Below, piece after piece: positions 45,269-55,045 of a DNA stretch of 64,000 nucleotides. The position numbers and the translations under genes were made by a program. The notes beneath the pieces were generated by a model. That model made no database searches, had not been told where the DNA came from, and saw only the letters and a program-made list of their open reading frames with translations. This DNA is from CAZVGZ01 sp964627605. Its GTDB lineage: Bacteria; Latescibacterota; MWCZ01; CAZVGZ01. The number at the start of each line of letters is the position of its first letter. Within the stretch, counting starts at the first letter, position 1. The stretch covers positions 3,344 to 67,343 of the forward strand of contig CAZVGZ010000018.1 of the NCBI GenBank assembly GCA_964627605.1, read 5' to 3'.

Positions 45269-47362
45269 CTATTCTGGGGTGCCGTCGGCTCCCAGAAGGG
45301 CTTTACGGCTCAGTTTGACTTTGCCGCTCTGGTCGACGTTGATGATCTTGACCTTGACCATCTCACCCATCGACAGCACATCCTCGACCTTCCCGATCCG
45401 CTCATTGGCGATCTCGCTGATGTGCAGCAGACCATCTTTGCCCGGGAGTATTTCGACGAACGCACCGAACGATGTGATGCTCTTGACCATACCCTCGAAA
45501 ATCTCACCAATAGCGGGGACGTGGACGATCGCTTTGATCTTCGACAGAGCCACTTCCGCCGCCGCACCATCGACAGAGGAGACGTTGACTGTGCCGTCGT
45601 CGTCAATCTCCACAACAGCGCCGGTCTCCTCCTGAATGCCCCTGACGATCTTACCGCCAGGACCGATGATCGAACCGATCAGAGAAGGATCAATCTTGAG
45701 GGAGAGAATCCGAGGCGCGTACTGCGACAATGCCGACCGTGGTGCCTCGATGGTTTTCGCCATCTCAGCCAACACATGTTGACGACCGGATTGCGCTTGT
45801 GAGAGCGCCTGCTTTATGATATCGAACGAGATACCAGAGATTTTGATGTCCATTTGGAAGGCAGTTATCCCCTCAGCGGTGCCGACGATTTTTAGGTCCA
45901 TGTCGCCCTGAAAATCCTCTTGGCCCACGAGGTCGGTGAGAACCGCCACCTTGTCGCCTTCGATGATCAGCCCGACGTTGATACCAGCGACAGGACATTT
46001 GATAGGCACACCAGCATCCATCAGCGCAAGTGATGCCGCGCAGACCGACGCCATGGAGGACGAGCCGTTTGATTCCAGAACCTCAGAGACGATCCTGATT
46101 GTATATGGGAAGCCATCCATTGATGGAATGACAGGTTCCACACCCATCTGCGCTAAATGACCGTGACCGATCTCTCGGCGGTTGGTGCCCCTCATCATTT
46201 TGACCTCGCCAGTGGAGAACGGCGGAAAGTTGTAGTCGAGCATATAGTTCTGATAGCTCTTGCCTTCCAACACGTCCACTAGCCGCTCGTCGGTGCGAGT
46301 ACCGAGTGTCACGGCGCCCATGGCTTGGGTCTGACCTCGTGTGAATAGCGACGATCCGTGCGAACGGGGCAGAAAAGCCACCTCGCTCGATATTTCACGT
46401 ATCTCGTCGTGTCCTCGACCGTCAATGCGGCGGCTCTCATCCAAAACCATCTGCCGCATGTCACTTCGCATCACCTTGTCGATGGCGTCCTTGACATCGT
46501 CAGATCGGTCTTCTTCGCCGCCTTCGGAATCGATCGCGGCAACGGCTTCAGCGCGAATCTCACTGTAGGTCTCGCCCCTGACTATTTTGTCGCCAACGCG
46601 GTTGGCGGCCTTGATTTTGTCGCCAACCAGCCCGGCGATTTTTGCTTCAAACTCGGTGTCGATCACCGGCTCCTGGAGTTCGAGTTTGGTTTTGCCGATC
46701 TCATCAATTATCTGCTGCTGCCACTCGCACATCTTGGCGATCCAACCGTGGGCGGCCTCAAGGGCAGTGACCATCCGGTCTTCTGATATCTCCTGGGCGT
46801 GGCCCTCAATGTTCGTAAGAGAGTCCCCGCGCCCGGCAACAACTATATCGAAGTCCGATTCACCGCGATCGGCGTATGATGGGTTGAGCAGCGTCGCGCC
46901 CTCAACCTCACATATCCGCACGCATCCGAACGGTCCGTTGAACGGTATGTCGGAGATGCCCAGAGCGATAGAAGCGCCCAGACAAGCCAGCACATCGGCT
47001 TCGTGTTCCTGATCGTGCGACACCACATTGACCAAAACATGCGGCTCGCGTTTGAGATTTTTGGGAAACAGCGGGCGAATCTGATGATCGATCAGCCGTG
47101 CTGACAGAATCTCACGCTCAGACGGACGAGCCTCACGTTTGAAGATGCTGCCTGGAATTTTCCCGGCTGCATATCCCTTTTCCCTGTAGTCCACGTAGAG
47201 TGGGAAAAACGGGAAAGTCGAATCTTTGCTACCCATTGTGGCGGTGACCAACACCATTGTGTCGCCATACCGCACCATGACAGCACCACCTGCTTGCCGG
47301 GCCACATGCCCGGTTTCGATGGTGAGTGGATGACCATTAAGGCCGAACTCGTAGGTGTTCAT
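45269..47362 (-). CDS. pnp: polyribonucleotide nucleotidyltransferase (PNPase)
   Basis: 3'-5' exoribonuclease of RNA turnover. Two RNase PH domains (VTATMGSKDSTFPFFPLYV, then HGSSLFTRGQTQAMGAVTLG with FPPFSTGEV and GREIGHG-type motifs), KH domain (IGSIIGPGGKIVRGIQEETG) and S1 domain (GEIFEGMVKSITSFGAFVEI). 697 residues from ATG 47362, which has AGGAG upstream; longer frames to 47452 are leader-like. Follows rpsO, the usual partner, across a 323-base gap. Confidence 0.96.
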   Translation of the reverse strand: MNTYEFGLNGHPLTIETGHVARQAGGAVMVRYGDTMVLVTATMGSKDSTFPFFPLYVDYREKGYAAGKIPGSIFKREARPSEREILSARLIDHQIRPLFPKNLKREPHVLVNVVSHDQEHEADVLACLGASIALGISDIPFNGPFGCVRICEVEGATLLNPSYADRGESDFDIVVAGRGDSLTNIEGHAQEISEDRMVTALEAAHGWIAKMCEWQQQIIDEIGKTKLELQEPVIDTEFEAKIAGLVGDKIKAANRVGDKIVRGETYSEIRAEAVAAIDSEGGEEDRSDDVKDAIDKVMRSDMRQMVLDESRRIDGRGHDEIREISSEVAFLPRSHGSSLFTRGQTQAMGAVTLGTRTDERLVDVLEGKSYQNYMLDYNFPPFSTGEVKMMRGTNRREIGHGHLAQMGVEPVIPSMDGFPYTIRIVSEVLESNGSSSMASVCAASLALMDAGVPIKCPVAGINVGLIIEGDKVAVLTDLVGQEDFQGDMDLKIVGTAEGITAFQMDIKISGISFDIIKQALSQAQSGRQHVLAEMAKTIEAPRSALSQYAPRILSLKIDPSLIGSIIGPGGKIVRGIQEETGAVVEIDDDGTVNVSSVDGAAAEVALSKIKAIVHVPAIGEIFEGMVKSITSFGAFVEILPGKDGLLHISEIANERIGKVEDVLSMGEMVKVKIINVDQSGKVKLSRKALLGADGTPE

Positions 47363-47524
47363 ACTTGATATACTCCTGTTCGGGTGTCCGGGCTCTAGCC
47401 AGACCGCCGACACTGCACTCGTGCCGCACTCACGTCCCCAAGACATTTCCATCCGAAGCCCTCACCGTCGACCGCTCCAATGTGGGAACGTTGACATAGA
47501 AGAGCCCGAAGGGTTGCCAATTCT

Positions 47525-47566
47525 GTTTGCTCGGACCATCCTAACAGACAGATGGGTCGGGCAAAC
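47525..47566 (-). ncRNA. rpsO-pnp intergenic hairpin
   Basis: 16-bp imperfect stem (47525-47540 with 47551-47566, about three mismatches) and a 10-base loop, without a T-tract, in the pnp leader. In E. coli the same place holds an RNase III-cut stem used in pnp autoregulation. The rest of the 47363-47685 gap shows nothing I can assign. Confidence 0.4.
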
Positions 47567-47685
47567 AAAACCGGCAGCCTGAAATCGTTGTCTAGGAACT
47601 AATTGCGCCAGTACAGGCGGCGTTTCTCTGGAAACTCCCGGTGTTGTGGCTAGAGAGCCTAAGTGCTCCCCAACCGTGTGGTGAT

Positions 47686-47955
47686 CTAGCGGCGCAGCCC
47701 TAACCGTTCGATCAACGTACGGTAGCGCTCAATATCGCGTTTGCGCAGATAGTTGCGCAGTCTCTGACTCTGGCCTACCATTTTCAGCAGACCCCGGCGT
47801 GTGTGGTGGTCTTTGGGATTCGACCTCAAATGCTCATTGAGGTTGCGGATCCGCTCAGTTATAATCGCGACCTGCACCTCTGGCGAGCCGGTGTCGCCGT
47901 CATGCTGTTTGTACTCGTCGATTAGCTCCTCGGTACGCGTTTTAGAAATTGACAC
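47686..47955 (-). CDS. rpsO: 30S ribosomal protein S15
   Basis: 89 residues from GTG 47955, matching the standard S15 length; AAAGGAA lies seven bases upstream. A longer frame begins at 47973 but includes the ribosome site. Signature: HDGDTGSPEVQVAIITERIR, HLRSNPKDHHTRRGLLKMVG and LRKRDIERYRTLIERLGLR. Binds 16S rRNA early in assembly. Confidence 0.97.
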   Translation of the reverse strand: MSISKTRTEELIDEYKQHDGDTGSPEVQVAIITERIRNLNEHLRSNPKDHHTRRGLLKMVGQSQRLRNYLRKRDIERYRTLIERLGLRR

Positions 47956-48042
47956 TGCCTGGTTCCTTTCCACGACCGTTCCCGACAGTGGGAGCGGCGT
48001 TGGGCCGGTTCATCGTCTACCACCAAGAGTTGGCGGGCTCAC

Positions 48043-48966
48043 TCAAACCGGCGACATGATGCGCCGTGGGCGCAAACGATCGCCCAGTTGACACTGACCT
48101 ATACCCAGAAGTCGCCCATCGTGGGCCAATACCGGGACCTCTTCTCGATCATCACCACTCGCAATAACTTCCTGCCCGTGGAGGAATTTTTCAGCCAGTA
48201 CTGTTTCCAGCACCAAAGCCGGTCCTAAAGCCGTCTCCAGAGCTTCCGCTGGACAGAGCCATCCCCGTACATCAGCGAGCGGCGTTTTTTCATCTATAAG
48301 ATCTGACCAGTTGGCGGCCTTATCAACGCTGAACAGCCCCGACGCCAAGCGGCGGAGGCCGCAGATGTGCGCCCCGACTCCCAACTTGTCCCCCCAGTCA
48401 CGGGCGAGCGCCCTGATATAAGTTCCGCCAGAACAACGGATGCGGACATCAACTTCAGGTAGTCGCGATCCCAGAATGTCGAAACTCTCTATTCGCACTT
48501 TGCGCGGTTCCATCTCGACCGATTCGCCAGCGCGGGCTCTTGCGTGTGCTCTTTTGCCCCTGATCTTGATCGCCGAATACACCGGGGGTATCTGTGTTAT
48601 GTCTCCTAGAAACGATCCCCTGGCATCAGCCAGCTCTTCGTCGGTAAACGAAGGCACATCCTTCTCACTGGCAACCTCTCCGTCGGCATCGTCACTGTCC
48701 GTCGTGATTCCCAATCGTACGCCAGCCAAATAGTCTTTGTCGCCTCTGCTCAGGTATGGCAGCAACTTTGTAGCATTCCCCACAGCTAGCACTAACAGGC
48801 CAGTCGCCATCGGGTCAAGCGTACCGCCGTGACCAACTTTTTTCGTAGATGCGCGCTTCCTGACAACGTCAACCACGTCGTGGGAGGTCATCCCAGAAGG
48901 CTTATCTACCAACAGAACGCCTGGCGGCGGTTTAGTCACCTTAGGGGGCGTCCTGTTCGACTTCAT
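48043..48966 (-). CDS. truB: tRNA pseudouridine(55) synthase
   Basis: Makes pseudouridine 55 in the T loop of tRNAs. Motifs: GVLLVDKPSGMTSHDVVDVV, KVGHGGTLDPMATGLLVLAV with the catalytic Asp, GDITQIPPVYSAIKIRGKRA and CSGGTYIRALARDWG. 307 residues with a PUA-like C-terminal domain. Overlaps the end of rbfA by 26 bases, as is common in the infB operon. Confidence 0.96.
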   Translation of the reverse strand: MKSNRTPPKVTKPPPGVLLVDKPSGMTSHDVVDVVRKRASTKKVGHGGTLDPMATGLLVLAVGNATKLLPYLSRGDKDYLAGVRLGITTDSDDADGEVASEKDVPSFTDEELADARGSFLGDITQIPPVYSAIKIRGKRAHARARAGESVEMEPRKVRIESFDILGSRLPEVDVRIRCSGGTYIRALARDWGDKLGVGAHICGLRRLASGLFSVDKAANWSDLIDEKTPLADVRGWLCPAEALETALGPALVLETVLAEKFLHGQEVIASGDDREEVPVLAHDGRLLGIGQCQLGDRLRPRRIMSPV

Positions 48967-49321
48967 CTGGCAGCGTTTTTATCACCTCGTTCAGCAGTTG
49001 GGAGACTTTGGCACCGCGCTCAATCGAAATATCAGCTTCAAACTTGAGTTCCGGTACATGTCTTAGCCGCATCCTCTGCCCCAACTCACGTCTCAAAAAA
49101 CCCTGGGCGTGTTGAAGCGCATTGAGCGATTCGCCGCTTCCTGTCTCACCAGACTGTGAAAGCTCCGACACGAAAACCTTGGCGAGGCTCAAATCGTCTG
49201 CAACCGCGACGCAGGTGATTGTGATAAAACCAATGCGTGGGTCTTTAAGGCGCGTGCGTACTATTTCGGCCAACTCGTGCCTAATCTGTTCTCCAACCCT
49301 GTCTGACCTTCGATTCGGCAT
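48941..49321 (-). CDS. rbfA: ribosome-binding factor A
   Basis: KH-fold factor for 16S rRNA 5' maturation. 126 residues from ATG 49321, preceded by AGGGATC. Signature: RSDRVGEQIRHELAEIVRTR, KDPRIGFITITCVAVADDLS, AKVFVSELS and LRHVPELKFEADISIERG. Starts eight bases after the DUF503 stop. Confidence 0.93.
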   Translation of the reverse strand: MPNRRSDRVGEQIRHELAEIVRTRLKDPRIGFITITCVAVADDLSLAKVFVSELSQSGETGSGESLNALQHAQGFLRRELGQRMRLRHVPELKFEADISIERGAKVSQLLNEVIKTLPDEVEQDAP

Positions 49322-49328
49322 CTGATCC

Positions 49329-49610
49329 CTATCGAAACTCCACCGGCGCAACCAACACAACCAACCTCATATCTCCTTCGGCGAACCGACCGACTTTGTC
49401 GAGTAGTTCTGTCGCCCGACCACCGTCGGCGGCCACCACCGCAACCCCCAATTTAGCCCTTTGCCATAGATCGTGATCATCGACTTCAGCGACAGAGACG
49501 TTGAATCGGCTGCGGATTTTCTCTTTCAGGCTGCGGACGATCCTGCGCTTGTCTTTGAGCGAGTGGGATTCCAGGAGAGATATGTCCAACTCCAGTGAAG
49601 CCACAACCAT
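49329..49610 (-). CDS. DUF503 family protein (YlxP-like)
   Basis: 93 residues, the normal size. Family pattern: LELDISLLESHSLKDKRRIV, RSLKEKIRSRFNVSVAEVDD and LGVAVVAADGG. YlxP-like proteins sit between infB and rbfA in many bacteria and probably assist ribosome biogenesis; no activity is established. Confidence 0.93.
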   Translation of the reverse strand: MVVASLELDISLLESHSLKDKRRIVRSLKEKIRSRFNVSVAEVDDHDLWQRAKLGVAVVAADGGRATELLDKVGRFAEGDMRLVVLVAPVEFR

Positions 49611-49682
49611 AGGGGTCTCTCAACTGTATCGCTGCCGTTCGGTTCCACTAACGATTCGCCGGTCCAAGTAGGATGGTGGAAC

Positions 49683-52211
49683 CTATTCCAACGTTCTTGC
49701 GACCTCTATCCGCTCAAAGGTTTCCAGCACATCGCCGATCTTGAGGTCGTTGAAGTTGCTCACCCCAATACCGCACTCAAAGCCGCTCTGGACCTCATGA
49801 ACATCGTCTTTAAATCGGCGCAGTGACGACACTTCGCCCTGGTAGAGCACCACTCCGTCGCGCACGACGCGAACCAGTTCTCCACGGGTCACGACACCCT
49901 CGCGGACCATGGATCCGCCCACAGTGCCTGAACGCAGGACTTTGAACAGCTCACGGACCTCCGCCTCGCCATTGACCTGCTCCTTGATTTCGGCAGACAA
50001 TAGCCCTGAGAGGGCCTGTTTTACTTCATCAACCGCCTCGTAGATCACATCATAGAGACGCACATCCACATACTCTTGCGCCGCCACTTCTCTGGCCCGT
50101 GGCTCTGGTCGGACGTGAAAGCCTATTATGATGGCTCCTGAAGCGGTAGCTAGAAGCACATCTGATTCAGTAATTGCGCCGGTCGCAGAGTGGATAACAC
50201 TCACTCCGACTTCGTCTGTGGAAAGAGCGTTCAGCGCATCGCATAACGCCTCCACCGATCCAGCGACATCGCCTTTGACGATGATGGGAAGCTGCCCGAA
50301 ATCGCCAGCTGTGATCCTGCTATGGAGATCGACAAGCGACACATTCTGTGCCTGGCGGAACGTCTGCTCACGACGCATCGCTTGACGCCTCTGAGCTAAG
50401 TCCCTCGCCTCGCGCTCGTTTGGCATAACCCGAAACGGATCGCCAGCCTCGGCTACGTCATCAAAACCAAGCACCTGAACCGGGGTACCTGGGCCAGCTT
50501 CCACCAACGGGTGACCGCGTTCGTCCAACATAGCCCTCACGCGCCCGGCATGGAGCCCAGCGACGAAAACGTCTGACACTCTTAGAGTGCCGTGTTGGAC
50601 AAGCACCGTGGCGACTGGGCCTCGGCCTTTGTCGAGCTTCGCTTCTACAACAGCGCCAACAGCTGCACGGTCGGGGTTGGCTTTGAGATCGAGCAGTTCC
50701 GATTCAAGCGCTAGCAGCTCCAAGAGGGAGTCAACGTTATCGCCGCGCATCGCGGAGATATCCATAATCTGAGTGCTGCCACCGAACTCTTCAACCAAAA
50801 CGTTATGCTGCGAGAGCTCTTGCTTAACACGGGATGGGTTTGCATCGGGCAGATCGATCTTGTTGACCGCTACCACCACAGGGACACTCGCCGCTCTGGC
50901 GTGGTCTATCGCTTCAACGGTCTGGGGCATCACCCCATCGTTAGCCGCCACTATCAAAACCACCACATCTGTTAGCTGCGCACCACGCGCCCTCATAGCG
51001 GTGAAAGTGTGGTGACCCGGCGTATCAAGGAAAGTCACAGCACCATGGTCGGTGTCGACATGGTAGGCACCGATGTGCTGAGTGATCCCACCGGCCTCTC
51101 CGCTGATCACGTTCTCTCTGCGAATGAAATCTAGCAGCGAGGTCTTACCGTGATCGACGTGACCCATTACGGTGATGACTGGCGGGCGCGGTCTAAGGTC
51201 TTCGGGGTTGTCGCTGATCTCCTCGTCGACCTCCGCCTCCGAGAACTCCTCAGCCAACTCTACCTGGAAGCTGAACTCATCTGCCAGTAGCGTTAGGGTA
51301 TCCAGGTCGAGCCGCTGATTAAGGGTTACCATCAGACCCATCTTCATGGCCTGCCCTATCACTTCGCTAGACTTGGCATCCATGAGATCGGCTAGTTCGC
51401 CCACCGAAGTGAACTCTGCCACTTTCAAGACGGTTGGATCTTCCTGTTCGCCTTCGATCTCTGTCTGCTGCGGCCCTCTGTCGTGTCTGACACGGGTGCG
51501 GCCCCTCCCCATCTCCGACAGGGTCCGCTGTACGTTGGCATCCACAACCGTCTGATCGACACGTTGGCGACGCTTTCTGCGACGTTTGGGTCTGGTGTCA
51601 GCACCACCACCGGTTGGTGGCCCTGAACTGGCTGGCTTGGCGGCCTCCCAGATTGCGTTGTCACCGGAGCCTTTACGCCCGCTTTTATCGGGGTTGACAA
51701 CTACGCGCCGTCGGCGATGCGACGATTTCACATAGGAGCCATCGCCATCAGGTTTTTTATCGCCGGGCTCGGTAGTCGGCGGCGAGGGAGCTTCCTCCGC
51801 CACCGGTTCAGTCTCAACAGGCTCGGCAAGCGGCTCTGCCACTTCTTCAGCGGCAACTTCTGACTGGTCGCCTTCGGTCTGCTGCAACTCGGCCACCAGC
51901 TCCTCATCGACTTGGGGCGCGGCTGGCTCAGGGACAGCTGTTTCCGGCTCGTCGGTAACCGCTTCAACAACCTCAGAATCAGGATCAGAGTCGGCGTCGG
52001 AGTCGGCGACCTCAACATCGGACTCGACCGGTTCGGCCTCATCCTCAGTGGGTGGCTCGAAGTGGGCCTGGACCGCAACGAGCTGGTCCTCTTCCAACGG
52101 GCTCATGTGGTTGGTGACTTCAATCCCCAGTTCGACCATAATTACCAGCAACTCTTCAGAGCTGACGCGGAAATCTTTGGCGACCTGGTAGACTCGTCTT
52201 CGCTTCAGCAC
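49683..52211 (-). CDS. infB: translation initiation factor IF-2
   Basis: 842 residues from GTG 52211, which has GGAGG seven bases upstream; ATG 52217 would be too close. IF2_N domain (RRRVYQVAKDFRVSSEELLV), then about 250 residues of Glu/Pro-rich and Arg/Gly-rich linker, second IF2_N (VKVAEFTSVGELADLMDAKS-like), G domain (G1 GHVDHGKTSLLDFI, DTPGHHTF, NKIDLP), and C1/C2 domains ending FNDLKIGDVLETFER. Delivers initiator tRNA to the 30S subunit. Between nusA and DUF503 in the classical order. Confidence 0.96.
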   Translation of the reverse strand: MLKRRRVYQVAKDFRVSSEELLVIMVELGIEVTNHMSPLEEDQLVAVQAHFEPPTEDEAEPVESDVEVADSDADSDPDSEVVEAVTDEPETAVPEPAAPQVDEELVAELQQTEGDQSEVAAEEVAEPLAEPVETEPVAEEAPSPPTTEPGDKKPDGDGSYVKSSHRRRRVVVNPDKSGRKGSGDNAIWEAAKPASSGPPTGGGADTRPKRRRKRRQRVDQTVVDANVQRTLSEMGRGRTRVRHDRGPQQTEIEGEQEDPTVLKVAEFTSVGELADLMDAKSSEVIGQAMKMGLMVTLNQRLDLDTLTLLADEFSFQVELAEEFSEAEVDEEISDNPEDLRPRPPVITVMGHVDHGKTSLLDFIRRENVISGEAGGITQHIGAYHVDTDHGAVTFLDTPGHHTFTAMRARGAQLTDVVVLIVAANDGVMPQTVEAIDHARAASVPVVVAVNKIDLPDANPSRVKQELSQHNVLVEEFGGSTQIMDISAMRGDNVDSLLELLALESELLDLKANPDRAAVGAVVEAKLDKGRGPVATVLVQHGTLRVSDVFVAGLHAGRVRAMLDERGHPLVEAGPGTPVQVLGFDDVAEAGDPFRVMPNEREARDLAQRRQAMRREQTFRQAQNVSLVDLHSRITAGDFGQLPIIVKGDVAGSVEALCDALNALSTDEVGVSVIHSATGAITESDVLLATASGAIIIGFHVRPEPRAREVAAQEYVDVRLYDVIYEAVDEVKQALSGLLSAEIKEQVNGEAEVRELFKVLRSGTVGGSMVREGVVTRGELVRVVRDGVVLYQGEVSSLRRFKDDVHEVQSGFECGIGVSNFNDLKIGDVLETFERIEVARTLE

Positions 52212-52280
52212 TAACACATGCCTCCGTAATGCTTCCGTATGCCTTGTCTGATGCCACTTTCTTGCGGCCCTAAGGCGATA

Positions 52281-53834
52281 TTATTCAGTCTGGCTGCTAT
52301 CGTCAATTTCATCTGATTGGTCAGTCTGTTCTGCTTCATCGACCTGCTCAGCGACCTCTTCGGTTGCGTCTTCATCAGTCGATTCTTCTTCTGCTGCTTC
52401 GACCTGCTCGGCAACTTCTTCAGTGGCGTCCATAGCCGCTGATTCTTCGCCGTCAGGGGTACTGTCATCTTCGTCAGACTCAGCCGACTCAGTCTCGGCT
52501 TCAGCCTCAGCGGCTTCTTCAGCCAACCGAGTCTTTTCGGCCTCAATCTCTGCCCTTCGCGCCATCTCCTCGTCCCAAGATGTCTGACGGGTCTCCGAGG
52601 CGTCTTGAGCCTCGTCAAGCAGGTCAGCCGTCAGCCCGACTTCAATGCCGGTCGCTTCCGCTAGATCAGCAGCAGCGTACGCCAAAAGGTCTTCAGCGGT
52701 GAATACGTCCGCAGCCGAAAGGGCCACCACAAGGGCTTCTGTAGCCGATGGCAGGTCGGCGGTCGGCACACGCAGGAACTCGGACTCCTCTTCTCGTCTG
52801 GCGAACTGGTCCTCAGAGAGCGCCTCGACTCGCCATCCGGTCAACTGAGCCACAAGGCGGGCGTTCTGGCCACCTCTACCGATAGCGAGCGAAAGCTGAT
52901 CCTCATCCACGATGGCTGTCATCGTGTGGGCATCGTCCTCAATCACTACCCGGTTCACCTCAGCAGGTGACAGGCTGTGCATAAGGAACGTCGCCGGGTC
53001 GGCTGCCCAAGGGATAATGTCGATGCGCTCGTTATTCAACTCTCTCACCACCGCCTGCACCCTTGACCCTTTGGGGCCAACGCATGAGCCAACCGGGTCC
53101 ACCCTGTCATCACTTGAGACGACAGCTATTTTCGCCCGGTCCCCAGGCTCACGGGCGACGGCTTTGATCTCGACAACCCCGTCAAATATCTCCGGCACTT
53201 CTACCTGAAACAGCTGATGAAGGAATCCGGGATGCGTGCGAGACAGTATGATTTGAGGTCCCTTGACTGTCCGCAGTACTTCCTTGACGTAGGCCCGGAC
53301 TGTATCTCCAGGACGGAACCTCTCTCTTGGGATCTGCTCATTATATGGTAATGCCGCCTCGGCACGTCCCAAGTTGACAATCACGTCCCGCCTGGATATC
53401 TGCTGAGCCGTTCCAATGAGGATCTCGCCGATCCGCTGGCTGTAGGTCTCGTAAATCTTCTCCCGTTCGGCCTCACGAATGCGCTGTACTAATATCTGCT
53501 TGGCGCTCTGAATCGCCATTCGACCAAACGCGGTAAATGGCACCTCGTCAGCGACACCCTCGCCGATCTCCGCATCGGAATCAACCGAGAGCGCCTCCTC
53601 CAGGGTAATCTCCAGCGCGGGATCTTCGATCTCTTCCACAACCGCTTTATGCTGCCAAATGCTTATTTTGCCAGTATTTATGTCCATCTCGATATCAATA
53701 TTGTCAGAGGTGCCAAACTTCTTTTTTGCAGCCGACAGCAAGCCAAACTCAAGCGTATCGGCAACAAGGTCCACCGACACGTTTTTCTCTCTGGCTATCT
53801 GCCCCAACGCTTCAATTACTTCTTCCTGCACCAT
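52281..53834 (-). CDS. nusA: transcription termination/antitermination factor NusA
   Basis: 517 residues. N-terminal domain (EALGQIAREKNVSVDLVADT), S1 domain, two KH domains (ELNNERIDIIPWAADPATFL, IGRGGQNARLVAQLTGW) and one helix-hairpin-helix-like unit (FTAEDLLAYAAADLAEATGI). The last 110 residues are acidic and contain two near-identical copies of DATEEVAEQV about 23 residues apart. The start is two bases from the rimP stop. Confidence 0.95.
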   Translation of the reverse strand: MVQEEVIEALGQIAREKNVSVDLVADTLEFGLLSAAKKKFGTSDNIDIEMDINTGKISIWQHKAVVEEIEDPALEITLEEALSVDSDAEIGEGVADEVPFTAFGRMAIQSAKQILVQRIREAEREKIYETYSQRIGEILIGTAQQISRRDVIVNLGRAEAALPYNEQIPRERFRPGDTVRAYVKEVLRTVKGPQIILSRTHPGFLHQLFQVEVPEIFDGVVEIKAVAREPGDRAKIAVVSSDDRVDPVGSCVGPKGSRVQAVVRELNNERIDIIPWAADPATFLMHSLSPAEVNRVVIEDDAHTMTAIVDEDQLSLAIGRGGQNARLVAQLTGWRVEALSEDQFARREEESEFLRVPTADLPSATEALVVALSAADVFTAEDLLAYAAADLAEATGIEVGLTADLLDEAQDASETRQTSWDEEMARRAEIEAEKTRLAEEAAEAEAETESAESDEDDSTPDGEESAAMDATEEVAEQVEAAEEESTDEDATEEVAEQVDEAEQTDQSDEIDDSSQTE

Positions 53835-53836
53835 TT

Positions 53837-54313
53837 CTACTCCGACTCGCGGCGGTTCTCGTCCGCCTTATCTATGTCGTACACCACTTTGGCTTTGGCG
53901 ATCGCCGCCAGCGCCACATCCTGTCCACCGTCATCAGTATCGATTCGGATGCCATCATCGCTCACAGCCGACAATGTCCCTTCGAAAGCGACTCCACTAT
54001 CCTTACTGACGACTCTTAACCGCCTGCCCAAAATCCGCCGAAAATCTCTAGCAGATTGGAGAGGGCGCGAAGGCCCAGGCGACATCACATCCAGCGAAAA
54101 ACTCCGCTCTTGCGGTAAGACCTCGTCCAGCCATGCAGCCACCGCAGAAGCCGCCTTGGCGCAGAGATCGCTGTCTATTCCACCTGGTGCGTCAACGATG
54201 ATCTGCAGGGGCGACCGTTTTGCTTCGCCGCACCACTTCGCCTCAATTAACTCGGCACCAGCCTCTGCCACCACGGTCTCTATCGGCACTAGCCAGGCTT
54301 CAAGGTCACTCAT
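53837..54313 (-). CDS. rimP: ribosome maturation factor RimP
   Basis: 158 residues. RimP N-domain (LIEAKWCGEAKRSPLQIIVD, GGIDSDLCAKAASAVAAWLD), motif FSLDVMSPGPSRPLQSARDF, and SH3-like C-domain (SGVAFEGTLSAVSDDGIRID). Needed for 30S maturation. First gene of the rimP-nusA-infB unit, just after a terminator that separates it from the LptE-like gene. Confidence 0.94.
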   Translation of the reverse strand: MSDLEAWLVPIETVVAEAGAELIEAKWCGEAKRSPLQIIVDAPGGIDSDLCAKAASAVAAWLDEVLPQERSFSLDVMSPGPSRPLQSARDFRRILGRRLRVVSKDSGVAFEGTLSAVSDDGIRIDTDDGGQDVALAAIAKAKVVYDIDKADENRRESE

Positions 54314-54342
54314 AATACTCGCTGTCCTACGGCCCTGATACT

Positions 54343-54368
54343 AAAAAAAGTGGGCGATCCCCGCCCAC
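54343..54368 (-). terminator. rho-independent terminator before rimP
   Basis: Seven-bp GC-rich stem (54350-54356 with 54362-54368) and T7 on the - strand (A run 54343-54349). It closes the LptE-like gene ahead of rimP. Confidence 0.75.
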
Positions 54369-54433
54369 TCTCCACTGAAACTTAAAAGATAATTCTATGT
54401 CGCCCATATTGCCAAGGGCTCAGCGATACGAGT

Positions 54434-55045
54434 CTACCATCCAGATGTCGCGCGATCGACAATCTGAGATGATAGGTCAGCCGCCGCTTCGTCCAGGGCC
54501 TTCTGCCTTGCAGCGTTGCCACCTGCGGGATCGTACTCTACCTCTGAGTACAGAGAGTCGTTATCCCATACCCAGTCACCTTCGAGACGGTCCACGAATC
54601 GCGCCTCTACGCTAACAGTGATGCGGAATCGTCGAGCCTGGTCTGAAGCACCATACGCCGATGGGCCTTCTGTCACACTCTTAATCGTTCCCTCAAAAAC
54701 AGCGTTGGCTGCTCGTGCGGCGGTGAATGTGACGTCAGTGCGGGTCAGAAGCTTGTCAGTGATTGCCCGCGCAAGGCGCTCGTCCAACCCGGCCTCTACA
54801 CTGTAGTTGTCGAAGAAGCCCACTCCCACGGCCTTGATATGCCCTGGCAGCCCACTTGTCGTTGAATAGTAGGAGCAGCTCGAAATCACCAGCAGCAACC
54901 CCGCTAGCAGCCGGTGCCAAGCCTTGTTCTTTTGAGGCGAGTCGGTGATTATTCCGGTCTCCTCTGTGTTGAAACCAGGAATGTCCCAAGTCCCAATCCG
55001 TTGGTGATTGTGCGCGTAAATATGTTGGGCACGCAGCGCACCCAA
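54434..55045 (-). CDS. lptE: LptE-like LPS-assembly lipoprotein
   Basis: The LptE fold is suggested by GHIKAVGVGFFDNYSVEAGL, DERLARAITDKLLTRTDVTF and AANAVFEGTIKSVTEG. A hydrophobic segment with lipobox-like SSC (LLAGLLLVISSC) lies at about residues 46-57 of this frame. The natural start is probably close to 54952, where the only codons are ATA/ATC after GAGGAG, or the frame is interrupted; I list the longest frame (TTG 55045). LptE plugs the LptD barrel that inserts LPS. LptD is not in the window. Confidence 0.65.
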   Translation of the reverse strand: MGALRAQHIYAHNHQRIGTWDIPGFNTEETGIITDSPQKNKAWHRLLAGLLLVISSCSYYSTTSGLPGHIKAVGVGFFDNYSVEAGLDERLARAITDKLLTRTDVTFTAARAANAVFEGTIKSVTEGPSAYGASDQARRFRITVSVEARFVDRLEGDWVWDNDSLYSEVEYDPAGGNAARQKALDEAAADLSSQIVDRATSGW

